DNA from: Nonomuraea sp. PA05
Lineage (GTDB): Bacteria > Actinomycetota > Actinomycetes > Streptosporangiales > Streptosporangiaceae
Length of the DNA: 64,000 nt
NCBI RefSeq assembly: GCF_008086045.1
Contig: NZ_VSEY01000027.1
Span: 1 to 64,000, forward strand
Direction of reading: 5' to 3'
Made by a program: the position numbers and the translations under genes
In this document: positions 43,417 to 53,988 of the stretch, in pieces
Position numbering within the stretch: the first letter of the stretch is position 1
How the letters are laid out: each line of letters starts with the position of its first letter
The notes under the pieces: generated by a model
The model's input: the letters and a program-made list of their open reading frames with translations, nothing else
What the model was told of the DNA's origin: nothing
The model's database searches: none

Positions 43417-44049
43417 TTAGGTGCTGACCATGGAGATCGCCGCCTCGACCACCTTCCTGGTACGGGCGTGATCCACCTCGTTCATGCCCGTGTGCACCAC
43501 GGAGACCAGGGTGTCCCCGACGCGGGACAGCACGACGTCCATCGCGTAGGGGTAGCCGTTCAGCCGCCCGCTCAGCCTCGCGCCCACGGCCTCGTCCCCG
43601 GCTCCCCGCACGGGCAGCTCCTGCAGCCGCAGGTCGGTTCCGCTTGAGGTGTGCACGGCGCGGCACGCTCCGATGGCCTCCGCCAGGGCGTCGAGGTGCC
43701 CCTCGGCCTCCTCGCCCGCGTACCTGGCCAGGCCGACCCCGGCCTGCTCACCGAGCCCGTCGCCGTGGTAGCTGACCGCGGCCTGTGCGGTGAGCGCCTG
43801 CCCGGGCGCCCGCCCGCCGGCCGGCTCCAGCACGGCCCTGCAGTTCCTGTCCGCCTGCCCGAACGGCATCCGCCACGCCTGCTCCGGCCTGACCGTGAAA
43901 CCGTCGGGCAGGGGTGGCTCCTTGCTGAGCACTTCGCGCAACTGCGCCATCGCCTGCGCGTCGAGGAAGCTCTCGGCTCCTCCGCCGCCGCATCCCGCCA
44001 GGAGGCCCGTAACCAGCACGGAAGCGATGATCCATGGTTTTCGTTTCAT
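43417..44049 (-). CDS. Hypothetical lipoprotein
   Basis: The 210-residue protein has a lipoprotein signal peptide (MKRKPWIIASVLVTGLLAGC, lipobox LAGC) followed by a Gly-rich spacer and an extracellular domain with four more cysteines but no family I recognise. Start ATG 44049 has an AAGGGGGG ribosome site; the frame is open upstream without such a signal. It sits between corC and the cytidine deaminase-like gene, interrupting a usually compact cluster, with its own 5' region. Confidence 0.7.
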   Translation of the reverse strand: MKRKPWIIASVLVTGLLAGCGGGGAESFLDAQAMAQLREVLSKEPPLPDGFTVRPEQAWRMPFGQADRNCRAVLEPAGGRAPGQALTAQAAVSYHGDGLGEQAGVGLARYAGEEAEGHLDALAEAIGACRAVHTSSGTDLRLQELPVRGAGDEAVGARLSGRLNGYPYAMDVVLSRVGDTLVSVVHTGMNEVDHARTRKVVEAAISMVST

Positions 44050-44378
44050 GATCCCCCCTTGAATCGCAGCCTCCCCAAGAGACGAATGCGGCAATCCACC
44101 GGAGTGACCACCAACGCGCAAAAAGGGTGCCCCCATCCGGTTTTCCGGACGAGAACACCCTTTACGCCGACCAGCGTCACGACCGGCTAGCAGGCCGAAA
44201 CGCCGTCGTCCCCCCGGGAACGCCATCCTCAGGCCGCGAACCCCACCCGGCCTTCGGATGCCTCCCCCTTGTGTGACACCCACCGCACTGGATGTCGTGA
44301 TTAGAGAGTGCCGGACGGGGCTTGCAGACTACTTGTAGAACGCTTGCGGCCTGCGTCCACATTCGTCCGCATGGGAGG
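44050..44378. other. 329-base intergenic region with a terminator hairpin
   Basis: This gap between the lipoprotein start and the corC stop has no convincing ORF. It holds the hairpin described at 44119-44163 and presumably the lipoprotein promoter. Nothing else is recognisable. Confidence 0.6.
44119..44163 (-). terminator. Intrinsic terminator after corC
   Basis: AAAGGGTG at 44122-44129 pairs with CACCCTTT at 44156-44163, with an inner stem TCCGG-TTTT-CCGGA at 44136-44149. Read on the minus strand the outer arm ends in five Ts, giving an intrinsic terminator about 215 bases after the corC stop. Confidence 0.65.
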
Positions 44379-45674
44379 TCAGTCGCGTTCCGCGGCGGCC
44401 GGGACGACCTCGTCCTCGGGAGGCGTCACCCGCCGCACCACCACCGTGCTGATCCGGTTGCGCCGCCCCGCCAGCGTCTCCGCCGTCAGCGACAGCCCGG
44501 CCACCTCCGCGTGCGACCCGGCGATCGGCACCCGGCCCAGCGCGTGCGCCAGCAGGCCGCCCACGGTCTCGACGTCGTCCACCTCGATCTCGGTGTCGAA
44601 CAGCTCGCCCAGCTCGTCCACCGGCATCCGGGCCGTCACCCGCAGCCCGCCGCCGGTCACCGGCTCGACGCGCGGCGCCTCCTGGTCGTACTCGTCGGTG
44701 ATCTCGCCGACGATCTCCTCCAGGACGTCCTCGATCGTGACGAGCCCGGCGGTGCCGCCGTACTCGTCGATGACGATCGCGATGTGGATCTGCCGCGCCT
44801 GCATCTCCCGCATGAGCTGGTCGATCGGCTTGCTCTCCGGCACGTACGCGGCCGACCGCATGATCGTCTCGACCGACTCCTTGCCCTCGCCCTCGCCCGA
44901 CTCGTGGATCTTGCGGGCGATGTCCTTGAGGTAGGCGATGCCTATGACGTCGTCCTCGTTCTCCCCCACGACGGGGATGCGCGAGAACCCGCTGCGCAAC
45001 GCGAGCGACAGCGCCTGACTGATCGACTTGCCGCGCTCGATGTAGACCATGTCGGTACGCGGCACCATCACCTCGCGCACCAGCGTGTCACCCAGCTCGA
45101 ACACCGAGTGGATCATCTCGCGCTCGTCCGGCTCGATCACCCGGCGCTCCTCGGCCAGGTCGACCAGGTCACGCAGCTCGGCCTCGGAGGTGAACGGGCC
45201 GTCGCGGAAGCCCTTGCCGGGCGTGAGCGCGTTGCCGAGCAGGATGAGCAGCTTGGGCAGGGGGCCGAAGATGCGCGTCAGGCCGTACACGATGGGGGCG
45301 CTGGCCAGCGCCACCGGCTCCGCGTGCTGCCGGCCCAGCGTGCGCGGCATCACCCCGACCACCACGTAACTGATCAGGATCATCACGACGGCGGCCCAGA
45401 AGTAGGCCCAGCCCTGATCGTGCAGCAGGTCGATGAACAGCAGCGTTGCGATGACCGTGGCCACCAGCTCGCAGCTCAGCCGCAGCAGCAGGAGCAGATT
45501 GAGGTAGCGCGGCGGGTCGATCACGATCGCCTGCAGCCGCACGGAACCGCGCCGGCCGTCGCGTACGTACTCCTCCGCACGCACCCTGGAGATGCGCGTC
45601 AGTGCCGTTTCCGCACTGGCGATCAGGCCACCGACGACGACAAGGGCGATGGCCAACGGCAACCAGGCGTTCAC
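44379..45674 (-). CDS. CorC/HlyC-family CNNM-CBS membrane protein
   Basis: The 431-residue protein has an N-terminal CNNM (DUF21) domain with four hydrophobic segments (LPLAIALVVVGGLIASAETA onward). A CBS pair follows (VMVPRTDMVYIERGKSISQA, then GTAGLVTIEDVLEEIVGEIT), and a C-terminal CorC_HlyC transporter-associated domain (LRVTARMPVDELGELFDTEI). Relatives are linked to magnesium or cobalt efflux. GTG 45674 overlaps the ybeY stop by four bases. Confidence 0.9.
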   Translation of the reverse strand: MNAWLPLAIALVVVGGLIASAETALTRISRVRAEEYVRDGRRGSVRLQAIVIDPPRYLNLLLLLRLSCELVATVIATLLFIDLLHDQGWAYFWAAVVMILISYVVVGVMPRTLGRQHAEPVALASAPIVYGLTRIFGPLPKLLILLGNALTPGKGFRDGPFTSEAELRDLVDLAEERRVIEPDEREMIHSVFELGDTLVREVMVPRTDMVYIERGKSISQALSLALRSGFSRIPVVGENEDDVIGIAYLKDIARKIHESGEGEGKESVETIMRSAAYVPESKPIDQLMREMQARQIHIAIVIDEYGGTAGLVTIEDVLEEIVGEITDEYDQEAPRVEPVTGGGLRVTARMPVDELGELFDTEIEVDDVETVGGLLAHALGRVPIAGSHAEVAGLSLTAETLAGRRNRISTVVVRRVTPPEDEVVPAAAERD

Positions 45675-46143
45675 CGCGGGTTGCGCACCTCCTGCCACGA
45701 CTCGAGAAGCCGGGACTGCAAGCCGAACATCTCCTTGTGCTCCTCCGGCTCGGCGTGGTCGTAACCGAGCAGGTGCAGGATGCCGTGCGTGCACAGCAGC
45801 TCCAGCTCGTCGGCCGTGCTGTGCCCGGCCTCCTCCGCCTGCCTGGCCGCGACCTGCGGACAGAGCACGACGTCGCCCAGCAGCGCCGGGTCGGCGGGCC
45901 CCTCGGACTCGCCGCGGGCGCCGCCGCCAGGACGAAGCTCGTCCATCGGGAACGCCAGCACGTCCGTCGGGCCCGGCTCGCCCATCCACTTCTCGTGCAG
46001 CTCCGCCATGGCGTCCTCGTCGACCACCACGATGGACAGCTCGGCGAGCGGGTTGATGCCCATCTCGCCGAGCACGTGAGCGGCCAGGGCGACGATGCTC
46101 TCCTCGTCGACCCCTACGCCGGACTCGTTGTTGATCTCGATGC

Positions 46144-46147
<4 letters not shown>
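45671..46147 (-). CDS. ybeY: Endoribonuclease YbeY
   Basis: YbeY is a zinc-dependent ribonuclease for rRNA maturation and ribosome quality control. The 158-residue protein has the zinc motif HGILHLLGYDHAEPEEHKEM with its three His, and the VDEDAMAELHEKWMGEPGPT and DVLAFPMDE blocks. ATG 46147 overlaps the phoH stop by four bases. It is flanked by phoH and corC as in most actinobacteria. Confidence 0.95.
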
Positions 46148-48267
<2,120 letters not shown>

Positions 48268-48373
48268 GGGCAGGCCAGCGGCCTGATGCCTCCCGGTCTC
48301 TTTCGCCAGTTGTTCTGTGCCCATCGTATCCGGGAGCAGGCCGATTGCTCTCGCCAATATCACCCGCGTCCGG

Positions 48374-48718
48374 TTAGCCGGGTGGCCAGGTGAGGTCATG
48401 CCCGCCGAGCACGTGCGCGTGCACGTGGAAGACGGTCTGCCCGGCGCCTGCCCCGGTGTTGAAGACGATGCGGTAGCCGCCCTCGGACACCCCTTCGGTG
48501 ACGGCCACCTCGTGTGCGGTCTTCAGCACGTCGTCGGCGAGACCGTCGTCGGCCCGGGCGAGCGCGGCGGCGTCGGCGTGGTGCTCCTTCGGGATGACGA
48601 GCACGTGGGTGGGCGCCTGCGGGTTGATGTCGCGGAACGCCAGGGTCCGGCCGGTTTCGTAAACGATCTCGGCGGGAATCTCCTTGGCGACGATTTTGCA
48701 GAAGAGACAATCGCTCAC
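48374..48718 (-). CDS. HIT-family (histidine triad) protein
   Basis: The 114-residue protein has CLFCKIVAKEIPAEIVYE at the front with a zinc-type Cys pair, and the triad FHVHAHVLGG at the end. HIT proteins hydrolyse nucleoside phosphoramidates such as AMP-lysine; this Hint-like form is common in bacteria. It lies upstream of phoH on the same strand and divergent from the sigma factor gene. Confidence 0.94.
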   Translation of the reverse strand: MSDCLFCKIVAKEIPAEIVYETGRTLAFRDINPQAPTHVLVIPKEHHADAAALARADDGLADDVLKTAHEVAVTEGVSEGGYRIVFNTGAGAGQTVFHVHAHVLGGHDLTWPPG

Positions 48719-48812
48719 TCGATCACCCTACAGACCCCCTGCCGTTAGCAAGTCCGTTGCGAATCGGTAATCAGCTGTGTCGTGCAAGGGAAGATCCACA
48801 CAGTTAGGGTGA

Positions 48813-49508
48813 GTGTGCGACACTTCAGCTGAAAAGACGATTCAGGGTCGGGCGAGCGCCACCTGGCGAGGACACGACTGGGTAATGCACCCTAACGAAC
48901 CGGGGAAACCTCAAGAACCGGAAGAGCGTAAACCCTCTGGGAAGGCCGCGCGTCCCACTGATGTGACCACCGAAACCCTTCTGGCCGACAGGTCGATGGG
49001 GGCGGTGCCGGTCGGGTGGGATGCCGACATGGCCGTTACCGCGCTGTACAGCGCGCACTTTCGGTCGTTGGTGCGTCTCGCTGTGTTGCTGGTGCGCGAC
49101 ATTGCAACAGCCGAGGAAGTCGTGCAGGATGCGTTCGTCGCCATCCATGGTGCCTGGCGTAGGCTGCGTGACCCCGACAAAGCACTTGCCTACCTGCGTC
49201 AATCTGTCGTCAACAGGTCCCGGTCCGTGCTGCGTCACCGCGCGGTCGTCGAGAAGTACGCCCCCAAGGGCTTGCCTGACGCCCCGAGCGCCGAGAACGG
49301 CGCGATCGGCGAGCTGGAACGCTCCGCCGTGATCGAGGCGTTACGCGCCCTGCCGACCCGACAGAGAGAAGCACTCGTTCTACGCTACTACGGTGACTTG
49401 TCCGAAGCTGAGATCGCCCACGCCATGGGCATCAGCAAGGGCGCGGTCAAGAGCCACACCGCACGTGGCATGGCCGCCCTGCGATCGGTCCTGGAGAAGA
49501 TGTCATGA
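48813..49508 (+). CDS. ECF sigma factor (SigE-family type)
   Basis: The 231-residue protein has sigma region 2 (ALYSAHFRSLVRLAVLLVRD, AEEVVQDAFVAIHGAWRRL) and region 4 (ALPTRQREALVLRYYGDLSE, AEIAHAMGISKGAVKSHT). An unusual charged N-terminal extension of about 70 residues precedes region 2 if GTG 48813 is the start; ATG 48885 is an alternative. The stop overlaps the next gene, whose membrane product is probably its regulator. Target promoters are unknown. Confidence 0.88.
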   Translation: MCDTSAEKTIQGRASATWRGHDWVMHPNEPGKPQEPEERKPSGKAARPTDVTTETLLADRSMGAVPVGWDADMAVTALYSAHFRSLVRLAVLLVRDIATAEEVVQDAFVAIHGAWRRLRDPDKALAYLRQSVVNRSRSVLRHRAVVEKYAPKGLPDAPSAENGAIGELERSAVIEALRALPTRQREALVLRYYGDLSEAEIAHAMGISKGAVKSHTARGMAALRSVLEKMS

Positions 49509-50155
49509 CCCCGCCCCCCGACGAGTACGGCGATCTCCTGCGCCGTGCGCTCCGCGCGGAGGCGGACGCGGTCGTGCCCTCGCCGGAAGGGCTGGAGATC
49601 ATCCGCGCCCGCATCGACCGGCGCGGCATCCGTAATCTGTTCTGGTGGCGCGCGGGCGCCGCCGGCGTCGGCGCGGTCCTGGTCGCCGGCGCGATCGTGA
49701 TGGCGATTCCCAACCTGCGCTCTCAGATCATCGAGCAGACCTTCACCCCCGCGGGTGTGCAGTCCTCCGAGGTTCCGTCCAACTCCTCCACCACGCGCTC
49801 CCACCAGCCGCCGGCGAGGGAACCGGCTCCCCAGCAGTCTCAGCCGGTCATCGTGGTGCCCGAGACGTCGGCGCCGCCGACGCCCAAGCCCACCCGCAAG
49901 GCCGAGTCGACCAGCAGGCCCTCGCCCTCTCCCAGCCCGACGCCGACCGAGTGCCCCTCGCCGCTCGCCGAGCAGGCCGAGCCGCCCGCCGACTGCCCCG
50001 AGGCCTCGCCCTCCCCCACGCCCACCGCGGAGGAGACGACGACGGGGCAGCCTTCGGCATGTCCGCCTGAGGAGTGTCCCGCGCCCGACGAGCCGACGGA
50101 GACGCCCACCGAGCTGGCCAGCCCGCTGCTGGACACCTCCCAGACCACGCCCTAG
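49505..50155 (+). CDS. Putative membrane partner of the ECF sigma factor
   Basis: The 216-residue protein has a cytosolic head of about 45 residues, one membrane segment (AGAAGVGAVLVAGAIVMAI), and a long Pro/Ser/Thr-rich outside tail with paired cysteines (CPSPLAEQ ... PPADCPE, ACPPEECP). The ATGA overlap with the sigma gene suggests an anti-sigma or sigma-regulating role, though no zinc anti-sigma motif (HxxxCxxC) is seen. The tail resembles wall-spanning low-complexity linkers. Confidence 0.6.
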   Translation: MTPPPDEYGDLLRRALRAEADAVVPSPEGLEIIRARIDRRGIRNLFWWRAGAAGVGAVLVAGAIVMAIPNLRSQIIEQTFTPAGVQSSEVPSNSSTTRSHQPPAREPAPQQSQPVIVVPETSAPPTPKPTRKAESTSRPSPSPSPTPTECPSPLAEQAEPPADCPEASPSPTPTAEETTTGQPSACPPEECPAPDEPTETPTELASPLLDTSQTTP

Positions 50156-50191
50156 CGGGCCGTGCCTACCCCCTGGCGGGCCGTGCCTACC
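50155..50191. repeat. 21-bp period duplication at the rsmE 3' end
   Basis: GCGGGCCGTGCCTACC occurs at 50155-50170 and again at 50176-50191. The inner copy contains the rsmE stop codon, the outer one duplicates it; the outer copy also touches the stop of the convergent gene. Confidence 0.8.
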
Positions 50192-50912
50192 AGCGTCCCG
50201 TGCGGCTGAGCAGCACCGCCGTCGCCGCGACCCCCGCCGTCGAGGTCCGCAGGACCGTCGGCCCGAGCAGCACCGGCGTCGCCTTGGCGGCGCTGAAGGC
50301 GGCCAGTTCCTCCTCCGAGACGCCGCCCTCCGGCCCCACGACCATCACGATGTCGCCGCCCGCGGGCAGCGGCACGCCGGACAGCGGCCCGTCCGCCTCC
50401 TCGTGCAGCACCAGCCCCAGCGCAGCCTCCGACAGGAGCCGTTCGACCTGCTTGGTGGAGGCCAGGTCGGTCACCTCGGGCAGGTGGAAGCGGCGGGCCT
50501 GCTTGCCCGCCTCGCGGGCGGTGGAGCGCCAGCGCCCCAGCGCCTTGGCGACCTTGTCGCCCTTCCACTGCGTGATGCTGCGCGCGGCGGACCAGGGGAC
50601 GATGACGTCCACGCCCGCCTCGGTCATCATCTCGACCGCCAGCTCGCCCCTGTCGCCCTTGGGCAGCCCCTGGACGACGACGAGCCTGGGGCGGGGCGCC
50701 TCGACGTCGTAGCGGCGCAGCACGTCCAGGCGGAGTGCGTCCTTCAGCGTCTCGCGCACGACGCACTCGGCCACCGCGCCGGCGCCGTCGGTCAGGTCGA
50801 CCCGCTCGCCGGGCCGCAGGCGGCGCACGGAGGCCGCGTGCCGCCCCTCCGGGCCGTCGAGGGTCAGCTCAGGGCCGTCGAGGCCCTGAGCCAGGAAGAC
50901 CGGGACCGTCAC
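50187..50912 (-). CDS. rsmE: 16S rRNA (uracil-1498-N3) methyltransferase
   Basis: RsmE methylates U1498 of 16S rRNA using S-adenosylmethionine. The 241-residue SPOUT-fold protein has the N-terminal PUA-like part (GRHAASVRRLRPGERVDLTD) and the trefoil-knot motifs VVGPEGGVSEEEL and LGPTVLRTSTAG. GTG 50912 overlaps the dnaJ stop by four bases; the frame continues upstream through dnaJ but is not conserved. The hrcA-dnaJ-rsmE order is usual in actinobacteria. Confidence 0.93.
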   Translation of the reverse strand: MTVPVFLAQGLDGPELTLDGPEGRHAASVRRLRPGERVDLTDGAGAVAECVVRETLKDALRLDVLRRYDVEAPRPRLVVVQGLPKGDRGELAVEMMTEAGVDVIVPWSAARSITQWKGDKVAKALGRWRSTAREAGKQARRFHLPEVTDLASTKQVERLLSEAALGLVLHEEADGPLSGVPLPAGGDIVMVVGPEGGVSEEELAAFSAAKATPVLLGPTVLRTSTAGVAATAVLLSRTGRW

Positions 50913-52048
50913 CGGCCGTTGAAGGCGTCGCGCAGCCGGGAGAAGAAGCCCTGCTGGCCCGGCGCGAACTTGCCCGGCGGCCGCTCCTCGCCCCGCTGCT
51001 TGGCCAGCTCGCGCAGCAGGTCCTCCTGCGCGGTGTCGAGGCGCATCGGGGTCTCGACGTTGACGTGGATCAGCAGGTCGCCCCTGCCGGACTCGTTGAG
51101 CCGCTGCACGCCCCGGCCGTACATGGTGATGACCTGCCCGGACTGCGTGCCCGGGCGGACGTCCACCTCTTCCGCGCCGTCGAGCGTCTCGACGGTGAGG
51201 ATGGTGCCGAGCGCGGCGGCCGTCATCGGGATCTGGACGGTGCAGTGGAGGTCGTCGCCGCGCCGTTCGAAGATCTCGTGGTTGCGCTCGACGATCTCCA
51301 GGAACAGGTCTCCGGGCGGGCCGCCGCCGGGGCCGACCTCGCCCTCGCCGGCGAGCTGGATGTGGGTGCCGTCCTCGACGCCCGCGGGGATGCGGACCTT
51401 GATCGTACGGCGGGTGCGTACGCGGCCGTCGCCGGAGCACTCCTGGCAGGGGTGGCGGATGATGGTGCCGAAGCCGCCGCACTGCGGGCACGGGCGCGAG
51501 GTCATGACCTGGCCCAGGAACGAGCGGGTGACCTGGGAGATCTCGCCGCGCCCGTTGCACATGTCGCAGGTGTCGGGGTGGGTGCCCGGCGCGGCGCCGG
51601 CCCCGTGACACACCTCGCAGAGCACGGCCGTGTCGACGACCAGCTCGCGGGTGGTGCCGAACGCGGTCTCGCGCAGGTCCAGCTCCACCCGGATGGTGGC
51701 GTTGCGGCCCCTCCTGGCACGCGAGCGCGGCCCCCTGGTGCCGGTCGCGGTGCCGAAGAAGGCGTCCATGATGTCGCTGAACGGGAAGCCCGCGCCGAAG
51801 CCGCCGGCGCCGGCCGCCGCTCCCGCGCCGCCGAAGGGGTCGCCACCCAGGTCGTACATCTGGCGCTTGTTCGGATCGGACAGCACCTCGTAGGCCTGCG
51901 TGATCTCCTTGAAGCGCTCCTGGGTCTCAGGATCGGGGTTCACGTCAGGGTGCAGCTCGCGGGCGAGTCGGCGGTAGGCCTTCTTGATCTCATCCTGACT
52001 TGCGTCACGGCGCACCCCGAGGGTGGCGTAGTAGTCGCTGTTTGCCAC
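50909..52048 (-). CDS. dnaJ: Molecular chaperone DnaJ (DnaJ2 type)
   Basis: DnaJ stimulates DnaK ATPase and delivers unfolded proteins. The 379-residue protein has a J-domain with the HPD motif (ELHPDVNPD), a Gly/Phe-rich stretch, and four zinc-finger CxxCxGxG repeats (CEVCHGAG, CDMCNGRG, CPQCGGFG, CQECSGDG). A C-terminal substrate-binding part follows. It lies 11 bases after hrcA and is therefore under the CIRCE/HrcA control found upstream. Confidence 0.95.
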   Translation of the reverse strand: MANSDYYATLGVRRDASQDEIKKAYRRLARELHPDVNPDPETQERFKEITQAYEVLSDPNKRQMYDLGGDPFGGAGAAAGAGGFGAGFPFSDIMDAFFGTATGTRGPRSRARRGRNATIRVELDLRETAFGTTRELVVDTAVLCEVCHGAGAAPGTHPDTCDMCNGRGEISQVTRSFLGQVMTSRPCPQCGGFGTIIRHPCQECSGDGRVRTRRTIKVRIPAGVEDGTHIQLAGEGEVGPGGGPPGDLFLEIVERNHEIFERRGDDLHCTVQIPMTAAALGTILTVETLDGAEEVDVRPGTQSGQVITMYGRGVQRLNESGRGDLLIHVNVETPMRLDTAQEDLLRELAKQRGEERPPGKFAPGQQGFFSRLRDAFNGR

Positions 52049-52059
52049 TTATCGACCTC

Positions 52060-53070
52060 TTATGATGCAGCCAGGATCTGGCTGACGTAGCGTGCCACCG
52101 CGCGTACGGCGCCCATCGTCACGGGATAGTCCATCCTGGTGGGCCCCAGCACACCGAGCCGGGCCAGTTGGTTGTCGCCAGAACCGTATCCGGTCGCGAC
52201 GACGGATGTCCCCCGCAGGTACGGGTTTTCCGCGCCGATGCGCACGGTGAGCGCGGACGGGGTATCGGAAGTCTCGCCGAGCAGCCGGATGAGCACGACC
52301 TGCTCCTCCAGCGCCTCCAGGACATCGCGCAGGCCGGTCGTGAAGTCGGCGCCGGCGAGGTTGGCCGCGCCGGCGAACACGAACTTCTCGTCATGCCGCT
52401 CGACCAGCGTCTCCAGCAGCACCGACAGGATCGTCGCCGCGGCGGGCCGGTCTTCCGGGGACAGCCGCTCGGGCAGGTCGGCGACCAGCTCGGGGACGCT
52501 GGCCAGGCCGCAGCCGTCGAGGCAGGCGTTGAGCACGGCGCGCAGGTGCGCGATCCGCGTGTCCTCGATCGCCTCGGGCAGCTCGACCACGCGCTGCTCG
52601 ACGCGGCCGGTGTTGGTGATGAGCACGAACATGACCCGCCGGTCGTTCAGCGGGACCAGCTCGACGTGCCTGACGGTCGAACGCGTCAGCGCCGGGTACT
52701 GCACGACCGCCACCTGCCTGGTGAGCTGCGCGAGCAGCCGGACCGTGCGGGTCACCACGTCGTCGAGGTCGACCGCGCCGGCCAGGAACGTCTCGATCGC
52801 CCTGCGCTCGGCTCCGGACAGCGGCTTGACCTGCGAGAGCCGATCGACGAACAGGCGGTAGCCCTTGTCCGTCGGGACGCGGCCCGCGCTGGTGTGCGGC
52901 TGGGTGATGTAGCCCTCCTCCTCCAGCGCGGCCATGTCGTTCCTGACCGTGGCCGGGGAGACCTTCAGGTTGTGGCGCTCGGCGAGTGCCTTGGAGCCCA
53001 CCGGTTCGTTGGTGGACACGTAGTCTTCGACAATGGCGCGGAGCACCGCCAGCTTCCTATCGTCGAGCAC
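52060..53070 (-). CDS. hrcA: Heat-inducible transcriptional repressor HrcA
   Basis: HrcA represses class I heat-shock genes by binding CIRCE, with activity tuned by GroEL. The 336-residue protein has the winged-helix front (VLRAIVEDYVSTNEPVGSKA, KVSPATVRNDMAALEEEGYI) and the SAGRVPTDKGYRLFVD motif. GTG 53070 has a perfect GGAGGTGA site upstream and begins LDDRKLAVLRAI as in homologues. The CIRCE element at 53112-53138 shows autoregulation of hrcA-dnaJ-rsmE. Confidence 0.96.
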   Translation of the reverse strand: MLDDRKLAVLRAIVEDYVSTNEPVGSKALAERHNLKVSPATVRNDMAALEEEGYITQPHTSAGRVPTDKGYRLFVDRLSQVKPLSGAERRAIETFLAGAVDLDDVVTRTVRLLAQLTRQVAVVQYPALTRSTVRHVELVPLNDRRVMFVLITNTGRVEQRVVELPEAIEDTRIAHLRAVLNACLDGCGLASVPELVADLPERLSPEDRPAAATILSVLLETLVERHDEKFVFAGAANLAGADFTTGLRDVLEALEEQVVLIRLLGETSDTPSALTVRIGAENPYLRGTSVVATGYGSGDNQLARLGVLGPTRMDYPVTMGAVRAVARYVSQILAAS

Positions 53071-53111
53071 GTGCTCACCTCCTGCCTCTGTCCATATCAG
53101 GAACGCGAGGT

Positions 53112-53138
53112 CTAGCACTCTGTGTTCCCGAGTGCCAA
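53112..53138 (-). promoter_or_regulatory. CIRCE operator for HrcA
   Basis: CTAGCACTC, nine bases, then GAGTGCCAA: this matches the CIRCE consensus TTAGCACTC-N9-GAGTGCTAA at 16 of 18 arm positions. It lies 42 bases before the hrcA start codon. Confidence 0.93.
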
Positions 53139-53229
53139 GTGTACGGCTCTCGCCCACAAGGTGCGATAACACCGGGTCCCTCATCCTGCTTCTAGCTTCT
53201 TCGAAGCGACAGGCCTCACACTTGCCGAT

Positions 53230-53988
53230 ATGACCGACGATTCCCGGCCACCGTCGTACGGCCCGCCGCCCGGGCAGGGTCCCTACCCCGGTCCGCCGCG
53301 ACCTCCGCAGTACGGCCCGCAGCCGGGGTCCCAGCCACCGCCTCCGCCGCCCTGGCAGGCGCCATCACCGCAGTACGGCGACGCCACCCAATTCGGCCCA
53401 CCACCTCAGTACGGACAATACGGCCTTCAACCACGAATCAACCCCAAAGATATAAAGCCAAGTTTCTGGTGGATCGCGGCGGTCTGGGGTGTTTTCCTGG
53501 TGTGCGGGATCGCCGGGGTGCTCCTGTTCGCGGGCGGCGTGGTGAGCAGCGTGACGGACCTCGCCCCGACCAGGACGTTCGCGTCAGGGGAAAGCGTCAC
53601 GGTGTCGGTCGACCCGGCCCAGAAGCCGGGCGTGTACATCGCGAGTGACACTCAGGTCACCTACAACTGCTCCATCAGCGGGCAGGCCAAGCTGGCGAAG
53701 ACCACCGGATCCCAGAAGGTGACGGCCGGCGGCGCCGAGTGGGAGCAGTTCCTCGTCATCAACGCGCCCGCCAAGGGCGACTACCAGCTCACCTGCACCA
53801 ACCAGGAACAGGCCGCCGTACGGTACGGCGTCGGCCGCGACGCCTTCTCCGCCGTCGGCGGGATCACCGGCGGGCTGGCCGCCCTGTTCCTGATCCCCGG
53901 AGCGGGGCTGCTCATCGCGATCGGCGGCACCATCACCGTCCTGGTCCGGCGCAGCGCCGCGCGCAAGCGCCTTGCGGTCAGCGGGTGA
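53230..53988 (+). CDS. Pro-rich membrane protein of unknown function
   Basis: The 252-residue protein has a disordered Pro/Gly/Gln/Tyr-rich front (about residues 1-70, PPQYGPQPG-type), one membrane segment (IAAVWGVFLVCGIAGVLLFA), an outside domain of roughly 100 residues with two Cys, and a second segment near the end (GGLAALFLIPGAGLLIAIGG). Its stop overlaps the DUF3097 gene. The architecture is common in actinomycetes; no function is known. Confidence 0.7.
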   Translation: MTDDSRPPSYGPPPGQGPYPGPPRPPQYGPQPGSQPPPPPPWQAPSPQYGDATQFGPPPQYGQYGLQPRINPKDIKPSFWWIAAVWGVFLVCGIAGVLLFAGGVVSSVTDLAPTRTFASGESVTVSVDPAQKPGVYIASDTQVTYNCSISGQAKLAKTTGSQKVTAGGAEWEQFLVINAPAKGDYQLTCTNQEQAAVRYGVGRDAFSAVGGITGGLAALFLIPGAGLLIAIGGTITVLVRRSAARKRLAVSG

